Shown in pieces: positions 26,529 to 34,386 of a stretch of 64,000 bases of DNA. Under the pieces are notes generated by a model that was not told the origin of the DNA, ran no database searches, and was given only the letters and a program-made list of their open reading frames with translations. Numbering within the stretch: position 1 is the first letter of the stretch; every line of letters begins with the position of its first letter. Source of the DNA: Microbacterium sp. GTDB taxonomy: Bacteria; Actinomycetota; Actinomycetes; Actinomycetales; Microbacteriaceae. The translations under genes were made by a program, and so were the position numbers. The DNA lies in contig NZ_JAFKIP010000006.1 in NCBI RefSeq assembly GCF_017305435.1, positions 310,001 to 374,000 of the forward strand, in the 5' to 3' direction.

Positions 26529-26951
26529 TCAGCGACGCGTGTCACCACCGTGTTCGCTCCACGTGCATGTAACTGACTCGCGTGCGCCGCTGGTCGCGCT
26601 CAGATTCACCGCACAGTCAGCGTCTGAGAGCGAGCCCCACCGTCCATCGGGGAGCGGGATCCCCGACACCTGCTCGTTATCCGTTTGTGCGGGCGCTGCC
26701 GGGTCGAACCCTCCCTCGCCGTACGCGTGCCCGGTGAACCCGGCCACGACTCCGATGACGACCACCGCGACCGGCCAGCCCCAGCGCCGTGAGGCACGCG
26801 TTCGCGGCACGTCTTCAATCTGGTCGATTCCGCGCCCGTCTTGCGGGAAGGTCTGGAGTCCTCGCAGCTGATACAACTCGACTTGCGTCAGCGGTTCCTG
26901 ATCGGGGCCGTATGCGCGTTGCAGAAGGTTCGCGAGCTCGTCCGTCACCAC
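26529..26951 (-). CDS. Cargo: hypothetical single-pass membrane protein
   Basis: A 140-residue protein with a soluble N-terminal 55 residues, one transmembrane helix (about 58-76, WPVAVVVIGVVAGFTGHAY) and an exported C-terminal part with two Cys (CAVNLS and VTCTWS) that may pair. No family is recognised. TAGAGT (minus strand, 26964-26959) ends seven bases before the GTG start, so the transcript is probably leaderless. It is divergent from the EEP-family gene and is the leftmost gene of the transposon. Confidence 0.6.
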   Translation of the reverse strand: MVTDELANLLQRAYGPDQEPLTQVELYQLRGLQTFPQDGRGIDQIEDVPRTRASRRWGWPVAVVVIGVVAGFTGHAYGEGGFDPAAPAQTDNEQVSGIPLPDGRWGSLSDADCAVNLSATSGARESVTCTWSEHGGDTRR

Positions 26952-26990
26952 GGGTTTGACTCTAGCTTCAGGAACGGTTGACTGAGGTTG

Positions 26991-27995
26991 ATGCCGACTC
27001 GACGTTCCCGCAGAATCCCGCTCTTCGCGACGCTACTCGCGGGTGCGCCTGTCGGGGTACTTATCGCGTGGCCGCAAGCATTCGGCGCAGAATTGACTCC
27101 GATCATCGCTCAGCTTCTTGCGTTCCGCGGACTGGTCGCAATCGTCCTCCTTGTTCTCGCCGGCGGCGCCGCAGTTGTCGCCGTGCTCCGGCGGCGCTGG
27201 GGTGTTGCCGCCGGAGTCGCCATCATCCTCGGTGCTACATCCCTCACAAGCGGCGCCATTCTCTCCTCGCGCGGTGCCGGTGAGGCCGTGCCTGACGGTG
27301 ATCTTGTGGTTGTTTCGTGGAACACTCTCGGCGGTGCGGTATCGCCTGAGAGCATCGCGGAGCTCATTGTCGAGACCGATGCCGACATCGTCACGCTGCC
27401 GGAGACGGACGCCGTTGCCGCGGCAGAGACTGCGCGGATCGTTTCGCTGTCGGGCCGTGAAATGTGGGCCGATACCGCGTACGGCGAAGCGGGTGACTCG
27501 TGGATCCCGACGTCCGTGCTCATCGCAGCCGATCTCGGCGAGTACCGCGTTGACGAGGCAGCCGGTTCGACGCCCGGGTTGCCGAGTGGGGTCTGGCGCC
27601 CCGTCAATGGGATCAGGCCGACGATTGTCGCCGCACACCCGCTGCCGCCGTTGTTGGAAGACATGGCTGGCTGGCGGGCGGGGTTGGAGTGGGTCGCCAC
27701 CCAATGCGGCGAGCCCGACGTGATCGTGGCCGGGGACTTGAACGCGACGATCGATCACCTGTCGGCATTCGGTCGCGGAGAGTCGCTGATGGGGGATTGC
27801 CGAGACGCGGCGAGCGAGTCGGGTTCTGCGGCAGCAGGCAGTTGGCCGACGTCACTGCCGGTGTGGCTCGCGTCGCCGATCGACCATGTACTGGTCGGGT
27901 CTGCGTGGGCTGTGCACGAGGTCACCGTGGACAGCTCGTTCGATGACAGAGGCAGCGACCACCGGCCCATCATCGCCCACCTGAGGCGGAACTGA
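26991..27995 (+). CDS. Cargo: membrane-anchored endonuclease/exonuclease/phosphatase family protein
   Basis: A 334-residue protein. Three hydrophobic helices cover about residues 8-100. The outer domain is of the EEP (DNase I-like) fold: LVVVSWNTLGG (metal-binding Asn), ADIVTLPETDAV (metal-binding Glu), VIVAGDLNATIDH (catalytic Asp and Asn) and DDRGSDHRPIIAHL (Asp-His pair). The catalytic residues are intact. Family members hydrolyse nucleic acids, inositol phosphates or sphingolipids. Placement outside the membrane suggests an extracellular substrate. Base composition is less GC-rich than the host backbone. Confidence 0.85.
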   Translation: MPTRRSRRIPLFATLLAGAPVGVLIAWPQAFGAELTPIIAQLLAFRGLVAIVLLVLAGGAAVVAVLRRRWGVAAGVAIILGATSLTSGAILSSRGAGEAVPDGDLVVVSWNTLGGAVSPESIAELIVETDADIVTLPETDAVAAAETARIVSLSGREMWADTAYGEAGDSWIPTSVLIAADLGEYRVDEAAGSTPGLPSGVWRPVNGIRPTIVAAHPLPPLLEDMAGWRAGLEWVATQCGEPDVIVAGDLNATIDHLSAFGRGESLMGDCRDAASESGSAAAGSWPTSLPVWLASPIDHVLVGSAWAVHEVTVDSSFDDRGSDHRPIIAHLRRN

Positions 27996-28051
27996 GCCAA
28001 CTCATGCGCGACGGCCTTGTCTAGGCTGGTCCTCGGGAATGGAGTGATCCG

Positions 28052-28645
28052 ATGAAGCGGATGATGACGATGTTCGTCGGGGCGATCGTGATCGCCGGAA
28101 CGCTTGTCCTGTCCGGGTGCGGCGCGTCGTTCCCGGACGCTCCGGATTCTGCCGACGCGTCGTTCCCGGACGCTCCGGATTCTGTCGGCGAGGAGTACCC
28201 CACCAGCGGTGTCCCTGTCAGCGTGGCGTGGCCGTCAGATTGGTTGGAGGGATTCTTCGGGGAGGCGAACTCTCCTCCTGGCCCTCTTGTCGGGCTGCGG
28301 CTGGAGTATGTCGACGACCAGTGGGTCTGGCGGGTACGGAGTCTCGATCCCGGTCGTGACGAGTGGGGCGAGTCCGTCACCGAACCCGACCGAGGCCAGG
28401 AGGCGCTCTACGATGCCAGCACCCTCGCCGTGAAGCAGAAACGCCACGTGACGCTCACGGAGGCCGAACTGGCTGACCTCGGGGTCAGTGCGTACGCCGC
28501 CGCCCAACTGTCCGGCGAGGTCTACCCCAGTCCGCGCCTCATCGAGTTGGCGCTGATCATGCAGGACGGGCGGCCGGCGTGGCGGATAACGACCTACGAC
28601 ACCGAGACCGGTCTGCAGTCAGAAGTGACAGTGGACGCGAACTGA
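28052..28645 (+). CDS. Cargo: lipoprotein with internal 33-bp tandem duplication
   Basis: A 197-residue lipoprotein. The signal peptide ends LVLSGCGA, lipidated at about Cys 23. Just after it the 11-residue unit ASFPDAPDS plus two residues occurs twice, encoded by 28124-28156 and 28157-28189 with two differences. The mature part has a repeated pattern (LVGLRLEYVDDQWVWRVRS and LIMQDGRPAWRITTYDTETG) like PepSY or other small beta folds. TAGGCT at about 28021-28026 and GGAGTGA before the ATG suggest its promoter and ribosome-binding site. Confidence 0.7.
   Translation: MKRMMTMFVGAIVIAGTLVLSGCGASFPDAPDSADASFPDAPDSVGEEYPTSGVPVSVAWPSDWLEGFFGEANSPPGPLVGLRLEYVDDQWVWRVRSLDPGRDEWGESVTEPDRGQEALYDASTLAVKQKRHVTLTEAELADLGVSAYAAAQLSGEVYPSPRLIELALIMQDGRPAWRITTYDTETGLQSEVTVDAN
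28124..28189 (+). repeat. 33-bp tandem direct repeat within a lipoprotein gene
   Basis: Two adjacent 33-base units, 28124-28156 and 28157-28189, differ at two bases and keep the reading frame, giving two copies of an ASFPDAPDS unit in the linker after the lipobox. Confidence 0.93.
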
Positions 28646-28653
28646 CCGCCCCG

Positions 28654-29208
28654 TCACCGCTGAGGCGGGATCACGAAGCCCTCGGGTAGAGCATTATTGT
28701 GAACGATGCCGTTCTGGTCGCCCACGCTGAAGATGGTGTGCGCGTCGAGGTTGAGGGTGTCACCGGAGTACAGTGTGTCGCCATCACGGCGGACGTAATT
28801 CACCCAGTAGAGCCACTGCTCCCCGACGCAGAATCGCGCGCCGATTGTTGAGATGACATCATTGTCGGCCACCTTGTAGGCGACCGGAACGCCATTTACA
28901 TCGAGAACGGGTTGTCCCGTCGCGTGCGGCATGGAACCCCGATCAAAGGGAACCGCTAACGTCACTCCGCCGAGCTGTTCCACCTCGGTGTCGTCGGCGA
29001 TGGGATAGGCGGGCGTGGCCGCCTCACAGGGACCAGGATCGCTCACCGGTTCAGCTTCTGGCGTGACCGTCGCAGTCGGCGTCGGCACTGATGAAACAGG
29101 TGGGCTACTGCGCGTCGGCTGAGCGTCCGGGAGCGCCGGCGCTGCGGTGCACCCTGCGAGCAGGACAGCGAGACCTACGGTGACGCCGAGCAATCCTCTC
29201 CTGTTCAC
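28654..29208 (-). CDS. Cargo: lipoprotein with LysM-like C-terminal domain
   Basis: A 184-residue lipoprotein: signal peptide ending VLLAGCTA, a Pro/Thr/Ser-rich linker of about 40 residues, and a C-terminal part in which VAYKVADNDVISTIGARFCVG, YWVNYVRR and YSGDTLNLDAHT follow the order of a LysM domain (peptidoglycan-binding). GTG 29208 is chosen because TTGAGT ends six bases before it; a TTG at 29220 would add four residues. It is convergent with the upstream lipoprotein gene, eight bases away. Confidence 0.7.
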   Translation of the reverse strand: MNRRGLLGVTVGLAVLLAGCTAAPALPDAQPTRSSPPVSSVPTPTATVTPEAEPVSDPGPCEAATPAYPIADDTEVEQLGGVTLAVPFDRGSMPHATGQPVLDVNGVPVAYKVADNDVISTIGARFCVGEQWLYWVNYVRRDGDTLYSGDTLNLDAHTIFSVGDQNGIVHNNALPEGFVIPPQR

Positions 29209-29322
29209 CGTCGAACTCAATCTGGGGCACCCGCTGTCAGAAGTCGAGCTGCCGCGGACGCGCGACCCTCGGAGCTTTGCGCGTCCGGTGCGTGAGTCCC
29301 GGTCGCTGATCGTGCCCTGACG

Positions 29323-29922
29323 TCATCCCTGACCCGGTGCACCGTACCCCCCGCCGTCCGGCAACACGGGGCACGATGCCTCGGCGGTCTGCGCTGCGAC
29401 CTCGGCGCGCACCGCGACGCCGTCTGTCGTCTTCTCCACGGTGTAAACGACTCCCTCCTGCGCGCCCTCTGCCGGAATGTACCCCACGATGGCCGATTGA
29501 ATGGCGGGATCATCGGGGACCGCCCCCACTGAAGTCGAGATGAGATCGGCGGTCGGATTATCCCTAAGCCAGTTCGCGGTCGCGCTCACGGTTGCGTCAG
29601 GGATCGACCAGAACCCCTCCAACTTCGCTACGGGACCACAGGGCCACCCCGTATACGAGCTGAACGTTGCGACACTCGCGTCGGCGGGAATCGCGCCCGG
29701 CGGGAGTGCTGCGGCATCGAGCCATGCGTGCGCTTGTGCCTGCGCCTCCGGGTCTGTGCTCCCCGGCGTAGCGATCGCCGACGAGTCGCTCGCCTCGGAG
29801 GACTGCGCAGGCAGTGGCTCACCCGCAGGATCGGCGCCGCCTGCCACCATCGCGGGCGTCGCGCACCCGGTCAGAGCGAGCGCGAGCACGGAACTGAGTA
29901 TGAAAGCCGAGCGGTGCCGCAT
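29323..29922 (-). CDS. Cargo: hypothetical lipoprotein
   Basis: A 199-residue lipoprotein whose signal peptide ends LALTGCATP. A low-complexity linker rich in S, A, P and T follows, then a folded part of about 130 residues (VATFSSYTGWPCGPVAKLEGFW, GYIPAEGAQEGVVYTVEKTTDG). No family is recognised. ATG 29922 is set by TACGGT six bases upstream. The cell-surface location is inferred from the lipobox. Confidence 0.65.
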   Translation of the reverse strand: MRHRSAFILSSVLALALTGCATPAMVAGGADPAGEPLPAQSSEASDSSAIATPGSTDPEAQAQAHAWLDAAALPPGAIPADASVATFSSYTGWPCGPVAKLEGFWSIPDATVSATANWLRDNPTADLISTSVGAVPDDPAIQSAIVGYIPAEGAQEGVVYTVEKTTDGVAVRAEVAAQTAEASCPVLPDGGGYGAPGQG

Positions 29923-30032
29923 GCATCCACCGTAGTCGGCGGATGCCGTCGCGATCACTTGTCACTTATGCGCGCGACGGACGTGGACGATGGTGCGGCG
30001 GAGCCCCAGGTTGCTCCTCTTAGGCTTGCCAC

Positions 30033-31118
30033 GTGTCTACTGCACCCGTGTCGACCGAGAGCGATGATGAATCGCCCACTCCTTCACGGAGCTGGCGTCG
30101 GATTGCCCTGCTTCTCGCTGGCGCCATCCTGTTCTGCTCGACAACCGTTCTTGTGACACTGCTCATTGTCTCCACAGCATCGGACGGTGCGACCTCCGTG
30201 TTGATCGGCACGGTTGACTCGGAGTTGCTCTCTGGTCTCGCGCTCATCGCGGCCCTGGCAGCCCTGGCGACGGGACTGTGCGTCATCCCCGTGCCCAGGC
30301 TTTGGCTCATCCTGATGATCCCGGCGCGCGCGGTAGCCATCGCGGCCACCGCACTGGCAGGGATCGTGTGTTTCCTCACCTCGTCCTCGACGGTTGTTCC
30401 GCTCGTCGCCAACGGCTGCGAAACCGGGTATGTGGTCAAAGAGAAGTCGTTCCTTCTTGCGGGTTGGGGCACGATCTATCGACAGGATGGCGTACTTGTC
30501 ACGGCCGTCGAGCGAACCCTCAGCGATGATGGCTACCACCCCTTCGCGGACGGCGCCTATACGGTGGCGGAGGACGGCGCGTCACTCCGGGTCTGGCGGA
30601 ACTTCAGCTTTGACTACTCGGCTGCGCCGGTGACGACCGACCGCGACCCGGACTTCACCCTTCCGAAGCTCACCGACCGTACGCTCGCATGTGGTGTCAG
30701 CACCGGAGCACGAACACCGATTCCCTCAGCGCCCGCCGCGCCCACATACGGCGCGGACGAGGCCCGAGCAGGGCTCGAGAATATGGTCGCGGCGTCGCTG
30801 GACGCAGCCGTCGGGCCGGTGCACGATTCCGCTGGACAGCTCCTCGACGCCGACGAGATGTCACCGGCATCGACCGCGTGCGGTGAGAACGGCACACGAA
30901 TCGGACTCGGGCTCACGTTCGAGACCGCGGACAATGGCGCCACGCTCGCGCGAATCCTCAAGGTTTGGGATGCCGCAGGATACGCCGCGGATCGGGCAAT
31001 GCAGGAAGACATCCGCTACAGCGACGCGCTGCCGGTGGAGAAGATGAGTATCCGCGACTCGACGAGTATCGACGGACTGATCCACATGCAGGTCACGTCG
31101 CAGTGCAGCGCGCGCTGA
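30033..31118 (+). CDS. Cargo: hypothetical membrane protein with large exported domain
   Basis: A 361-residue protein. Three hydrophobic helices lie at about residues 24-46, 62-82 and 90-115. The exported remainder has two Cys pairs (VANGCETGYV, LACGVST, STACGENGT, TSQCSAR) and no recognised family. TAGGCT ends six bases before the GTG start at 30033. It is the last cargo gene, convergent with the tniQ genes. Confidence 0.6.
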   Translation: MSTAPVSTESDDESPTPSRSWRRIALLLAGAILFCSTTVLVTLLIVSTASDGATSVLIGTVDSELLSGLALIAALAALATGLCVIPVPRLWLILMIPARAVAIAATALAGIVCFLTSSSTVVPLVANGCETGYVVKEKSFLLAGWGTIYRQDGVLVTAVERTLSDDGYHPFADGAYTVAEDGASLRVWRNFSFDYSAAPVTTDRDPDFTLPKLTDRTLACGVSTGARTPIPSAPAAPTYGADEARAGLENMVAASLDAAVGPVHDSAGQLLDADEMSPASTACGENGTRIGLGLTFETADNGATLARILKVWDAAGYAADRAMQEDIRYSDALPVEKMSIRDSTSIDGLIHMQVTSQCSAR

Positions 31119-31283
31119 TCCGCCCTGCCTGCCGCAATCTCTCGAATACGTCGGCCGTGTATAACACCGCGCGCGGCCCGAGCACCCGATTCCCGAATCG
31201 TTCTGACGCGTCCCCGGCAAGCCTTCGCGCGAGTGGTCGACGGCGCCGTGGAACTCTGTGCGAGTACTCACGAGGACCGCAGG
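31119..31283. other. Cargo-tniQ junction, no gene seen
   Basis: A 165-base gap between the convergent cargo gene and the second tniQ. I see no hairpin, promoter or repeat of the transposon-end type here. Confidence 0.4.
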
Positions 31284-32342
31284 TTAGGACATAGCCAACT
31301 CGTCGGAACGGGGTGGCCAGTTGCGGATGACCCGGCTGCGCGGTGCGGCTTGACCTGTCTTCCCCGCGATGTGGGGAAGAATCCTTGGGTTGGCGTGGCG
31401 GAGGAGGCAGGCGCGCTGCCGGTGCGCTGCAGCAATGAGGGCGCGGTTGAGTGGGCACCGCTGATACTTGACCTGCTTCGAACTGCGCAGTCCGTACATG
31501 TACAACATCGCCCGGTGGGCCTGCCCGACGACGCTGACGGTGAAGGTGCGCAATGCGTCGTTGGGTTCGTCACCGATCGCCTTCGCGACGGCAGGTAGCA
31601 GGCGATCGGCCTGAGCGAGCGCGGAAGTCGTCACGTCCAGGATCGGAGTGATCGTGCGCGGCGATGTGAGCACGCAGGTCAAACGAATGATCTCGGGGTA
31701 CGCGCACAGCAGCACGTTTTCGTAGGTGTCGAGGTGCGGGATGCCGAAACTCGCCATGCGGTCGCCGATCGGGGACGAATCATCTGAGCCTTCGTGCCAG
31801 GCTTCGACGAAAGCTGCGGCGAGGTTTACTTCGCCGGTGTGGAGGGCGACGCCGCGCTTCCAGAGTTGTGATCGCAGCAGCAGTTCCGCACTCTCGTAGC
31901 CGGGCATGCCTGCTATGTCGGCGTGCAACGCGCGGTACGCCCAATGGTGATGCGCGAGGCAGAGCGCACCGCCGCGGGCGATCGTCGTGGTGGCCAGCCC
32001 GCCGGAGCATTCCGGGCATGCAATACGGGGTTCGGCGAACCGGGCACACCTGGCGCATTTCTCAGGACGCCAGCTGCGGTGGCCGCATCTGACCCACATG
32101 CCATCTTTCTCGAAGTTGGGGCGTAGCGCGTCGCGCGGCAGATCTGCGAGATGCTCGATGAGATCGACGACACGCTGATCCGCCGCGGGCCACCAGTTGC
32201 GACCGAGGTGCTCCAAGACGATTCGACGGATATCGCGTTCCTCGCACTGGTGAGCTTGGGCGAGCCGCTTCGTGAACCCTTCGACGGTCTCACCCTCGAT
32301 GAGTTCGAGTCGAATCGGTAGCGTGCGGAACGGAAGGCTCAC
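31284..32342 (-). CDS. tniQ: TniQ family target-selection protein, distal copy
   Basis: A 352-residue TniQ/TnsD-family protein. The N-terminus LPIRLELIEGETVEGFTKRLAQAHQ matches the TniQ opening. Cys/His clusters follow: CGHRSWRPEKCARC and CPECSGG, then CLAHHHWAY. TniQ proteins recognise the insertion target and recruit the transposase with the ATPase. It overlaps the first tniQ by four bases. It differs throughout from its neighbour, so this is not a recent duplication. Confidence 0.88.
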   Translation of the reverse strand: MSLPFRTLPIRLELIEGETVEGFTKRLAQAHQCEERDIRRIVLEHLGRNWWPAADQRVVDLIEHLADLPRDALRPNFEKDGMWVRCGHRSWRPEKCARCARFAEPRIACPECSGGLATTTIARGGALCLAHHHWAYRALHADIAGMPGYESAELLLRSQLWKRGVALHTGEVNLAAAFVEAWHEGSDDSSPIGDRMASFGIPHLDTYENVLLCAYPEIIRLTCVLTSPRTITPILDVTTSALAQADRLLPAVAKAIGDEPNDALRTFTVSVVGQAHRAMLYMYGLRSSKQVKYQRCPLNRALIAAAHRQRACLLRHANPRILPHIAGKTGQAAPRSRVIRNWPPRSDELAMS

Positions 32343-33289
32343 ACGCGGTCATGCCTCGATGAGCCGCGCGGTCGACGCGTGGGAGGCTTGCGGGCGTCGG
32401 TGTGGCGCAGGAGTGTGGCTCGGACCCGCGGGGCGAACGCCAGAATTCTCCTACCGAGTTCATCGAGGCCCGCGGACCGGCCGTACCGAAGCCGCACGGG
32501 TCGGTCGAGGCCGATGACCGCTTCGCGGCCTTCGATGTGAAAAGACGCGCGGACAGCGGCGACGTCGTGCGACGTGCCCGCGGTCACCGCGTTCACCGCT
32601 GCTTCGACGAGCGCGGCGACCTGGATGGGGCCGACGTTCGTGTTCGTGAGGAACCGCTCCGCCCACGGCTCTGTTGTCAGCGCGACGAGACGCACCGCTT
32701 CGGGATAGTGGCGCGCAAGCGCCGTTCGATGAGATACGCCCTCTTGTTCGAGATCGGTGGCGCGAAGAAGGGTCGTGGCGAGTTCCAGTTCGCCGGTGTC
32801 GGGGCCGATGCCGCGTTCCCAGAGCGTGCCTGTGAGGCATCGTTCGGCGCGAAAGAAGTCGGCGTTTCGCGCGAGGTCGCGGTCCGCTCCCGCGTAGTGC
32901 CACCTGCGGTGTCGCGCACACACCGCTCCGATCCGGGTGCGCACCTCGACGGGTTCACCGCCGGTGCATCGCCTGCATTTCGTGACGGCAGACGGCAGGG
33001 GCGCGCACATCGGGCAGTTGTTGTGTCGCCAGTCGGCGTGAATGCAGCGGACGAACAGGCGGTCAGAGCGGCTACCGTCGAAGTACCCGGGAGGGAGGTC
33101 GGCGAGTTGTTCGACCAGTCGCGGCACGAGTTCTGGTGTCGTGCGCAGAGGCAGCCGCGGGCGCTCGTGACGGAGGGTCGTCCACAGTTCCCCGGCCGGC
33201 ACGGCGTTGCGGGTGGTAAGTCTGCGGTAGACGCTGCTGACGGTTTCTCCCGTGAAGGGTTCGATGAGCACGGGGAGCTTCCTCATCAT
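32339..33289 (-). CDS. tniQ: TniQ family target-selection protein, proximal copy
   Basis: A 316-residue TniQ-family protein. It opens LPVLIEPFTGETVSSVYRRL and has zinc-type clusters CIHADWRHNNCPMC and KCRRCTGG, then CARHRRWHY. The second half is helical and variable. It overlaps tniB and the other tniQ by four bases each, so all five transposition genes are translationally linked. Having two different TniQ proteins suggests two kinds of target, as in some Tn7-like elements; that is inference. Confidence 0.88.
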   Translation of the reverse strand: MMRKLPVLIEPFTGETVSSVYRRLTTRNAVPAGELWTTLRHERPRLPLRTTPELVPRLVEQLADLPPGYFDGSRSDRLFVRCIHADWRHNNCPMCAPLPSAVTKCRRCTGGEPVEVRTRIGAVCARHRRWHYAGADRDLARNADFFRAERCLTGTLWERGIGPDTGELELATTLLRATDLEQEGVSHRTALARHYPEAVRLVALTTEPWAERFLTNTNVGPIQVAALVEAAVNAVTAGTSHDVAAVRASFHIEGREAVIGLDRPVRLRYGRSAGLDELGRRILAFAPRVRATLLRHTDARKPPTRRPRGSSRHDRV

Positions 33290-34386
33290 TTCGCTCGCGC
33301 GGGACGGCCTCGTTTGGGCCGTGGTGATGGCCGGTTCTCTTCTTCCTCGATCCAGCCTTCCGACTCACGGATTTTCGCCAGCGACGCGAGCACGTCGTCG
33401 AGGTCGAGGCGTTCAGTGTGCTGTTCGATGGCGCGGCGCGCTCCGCGGCGGACGGCTCGGGCGACGCGGCCGATGGAGCCGCGGGATAGGTCGCGGAGTT
33501 CAGCAGCGACGGTGAGGATCTCCGCGTCAGGTTGCGAGATCAAGCACAGTGAGTCTTCGAGGTCGACGAGGATGCGCCCCCACACCGCGGCGTCAGCGGT
33601 CTCGCCAGTCCCGTAGGTGTCGAACTTGACCAGCTCGAATCGGGCCATGATCTGTTCGCCGCGCGAGCCCCAGAACAGGCCGTTGCGGGCGACATCGACA
33701 CCGGCGTAGACCATCGTGCCGGGACACCTCTCGGACAGTTCTTTGAGCGCGTCGGCGACTTGCTCGTTGCCGCGGTAGTGCAGGTCCAGCCGGTGGATGT
33801 CGTCGATGATCACGAGTTCGGTGCGGCATTCGCGCATCACATGGCTCACGCGGCTGAGGAGGACTTCGTAGTTCGCGTTGCGGGAGTACGGGATGGCGTA
33901 GAAGTCGGCGAGCTTGGTGATCATGGTCTTCGCCGTCGCGTGCGTCGGCACGGGCACGTATGCGACGGGGGTCAAGTTGCGTTGCGAGGCCGTGGCGCGC
34001 TGGCGTCGGGCTCGCTCGAACGCCCTGCCGAACTCCTGGACCGCGGTGGTCTTCCCGAGACCTGGCCTGCCAGAGATGATCACGCCGGACTTGCTGGCGT
34101 CTGGGGAGCGGTTGTCGGTTATCGCGTGGCGGATGGCGACCGCGACCCGTCGGAGTGATGGGGTCGCCACCCGGGCGCCGAGGGTCATGTACCGTTCGCG
34201 GGCGATGTTGAACAGCGCTCGCTCCGAGGAGTCCATCGCGTCGTACTCGGCGAGCGTGAGCGGGAGTGTCCGTTGGGCGACGAACTCGACAAACTCGCGC
34301 CACCCTTCCTTTGTGGCGTAGTCGAAGTCGGTCGATGGGGCGTCGAAGTCGAAGTCCCCCAGCAGATCATCGAACATCGCGCTCAC
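33286..34386 (-). CDS. tniB: TniB-like AAA+ ATPase of the transposon
   Basis: A 366-residue AAA+ ATPase. Walker A GRPGLGKT covers residues 106-113 and Walker B LVIIDDIHRL residues 191-200. A C-terminal lid region (LSRGSIGRVARAVRRGARRAI) and a basic tail follow. TniB/TnsC proteins form filaments on target DNA and link the target selector to the transposase. It overlaps tniA and the first tniQ by four bases. Confidence 0.92.
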   Translation of the reverse strand: MSAMFDDLLGDFDFDAPSTDFDYATKEGWREFVEFVAQRTLPLTLAEYDAMDSSERALFNIARERYMTLGARVATPSLRRVAVAIRHAITDNRSPDASKSGVIISGRPGLGKTTAVQEFGRAFERARRQRATASQRNLTPVAYVPVPTHATAKTMITKLADFYAIPYSRNANYEVLLSRVSHVMRECRTELVIIDDIHRLDLHYRGNEQVADALKELSERCPGTMVYAGVDVARNGLFWGSRGEQIMARFELVKFDTYGTGETADAAVWGRILVDLEDSLCLISQPDAEILTVAAELRDLSRGSIGRVARAVRRGARRAIEQHTERLDLDDVLASLAKIRESEGWIEEEENRPSPRPKRGRPARAK

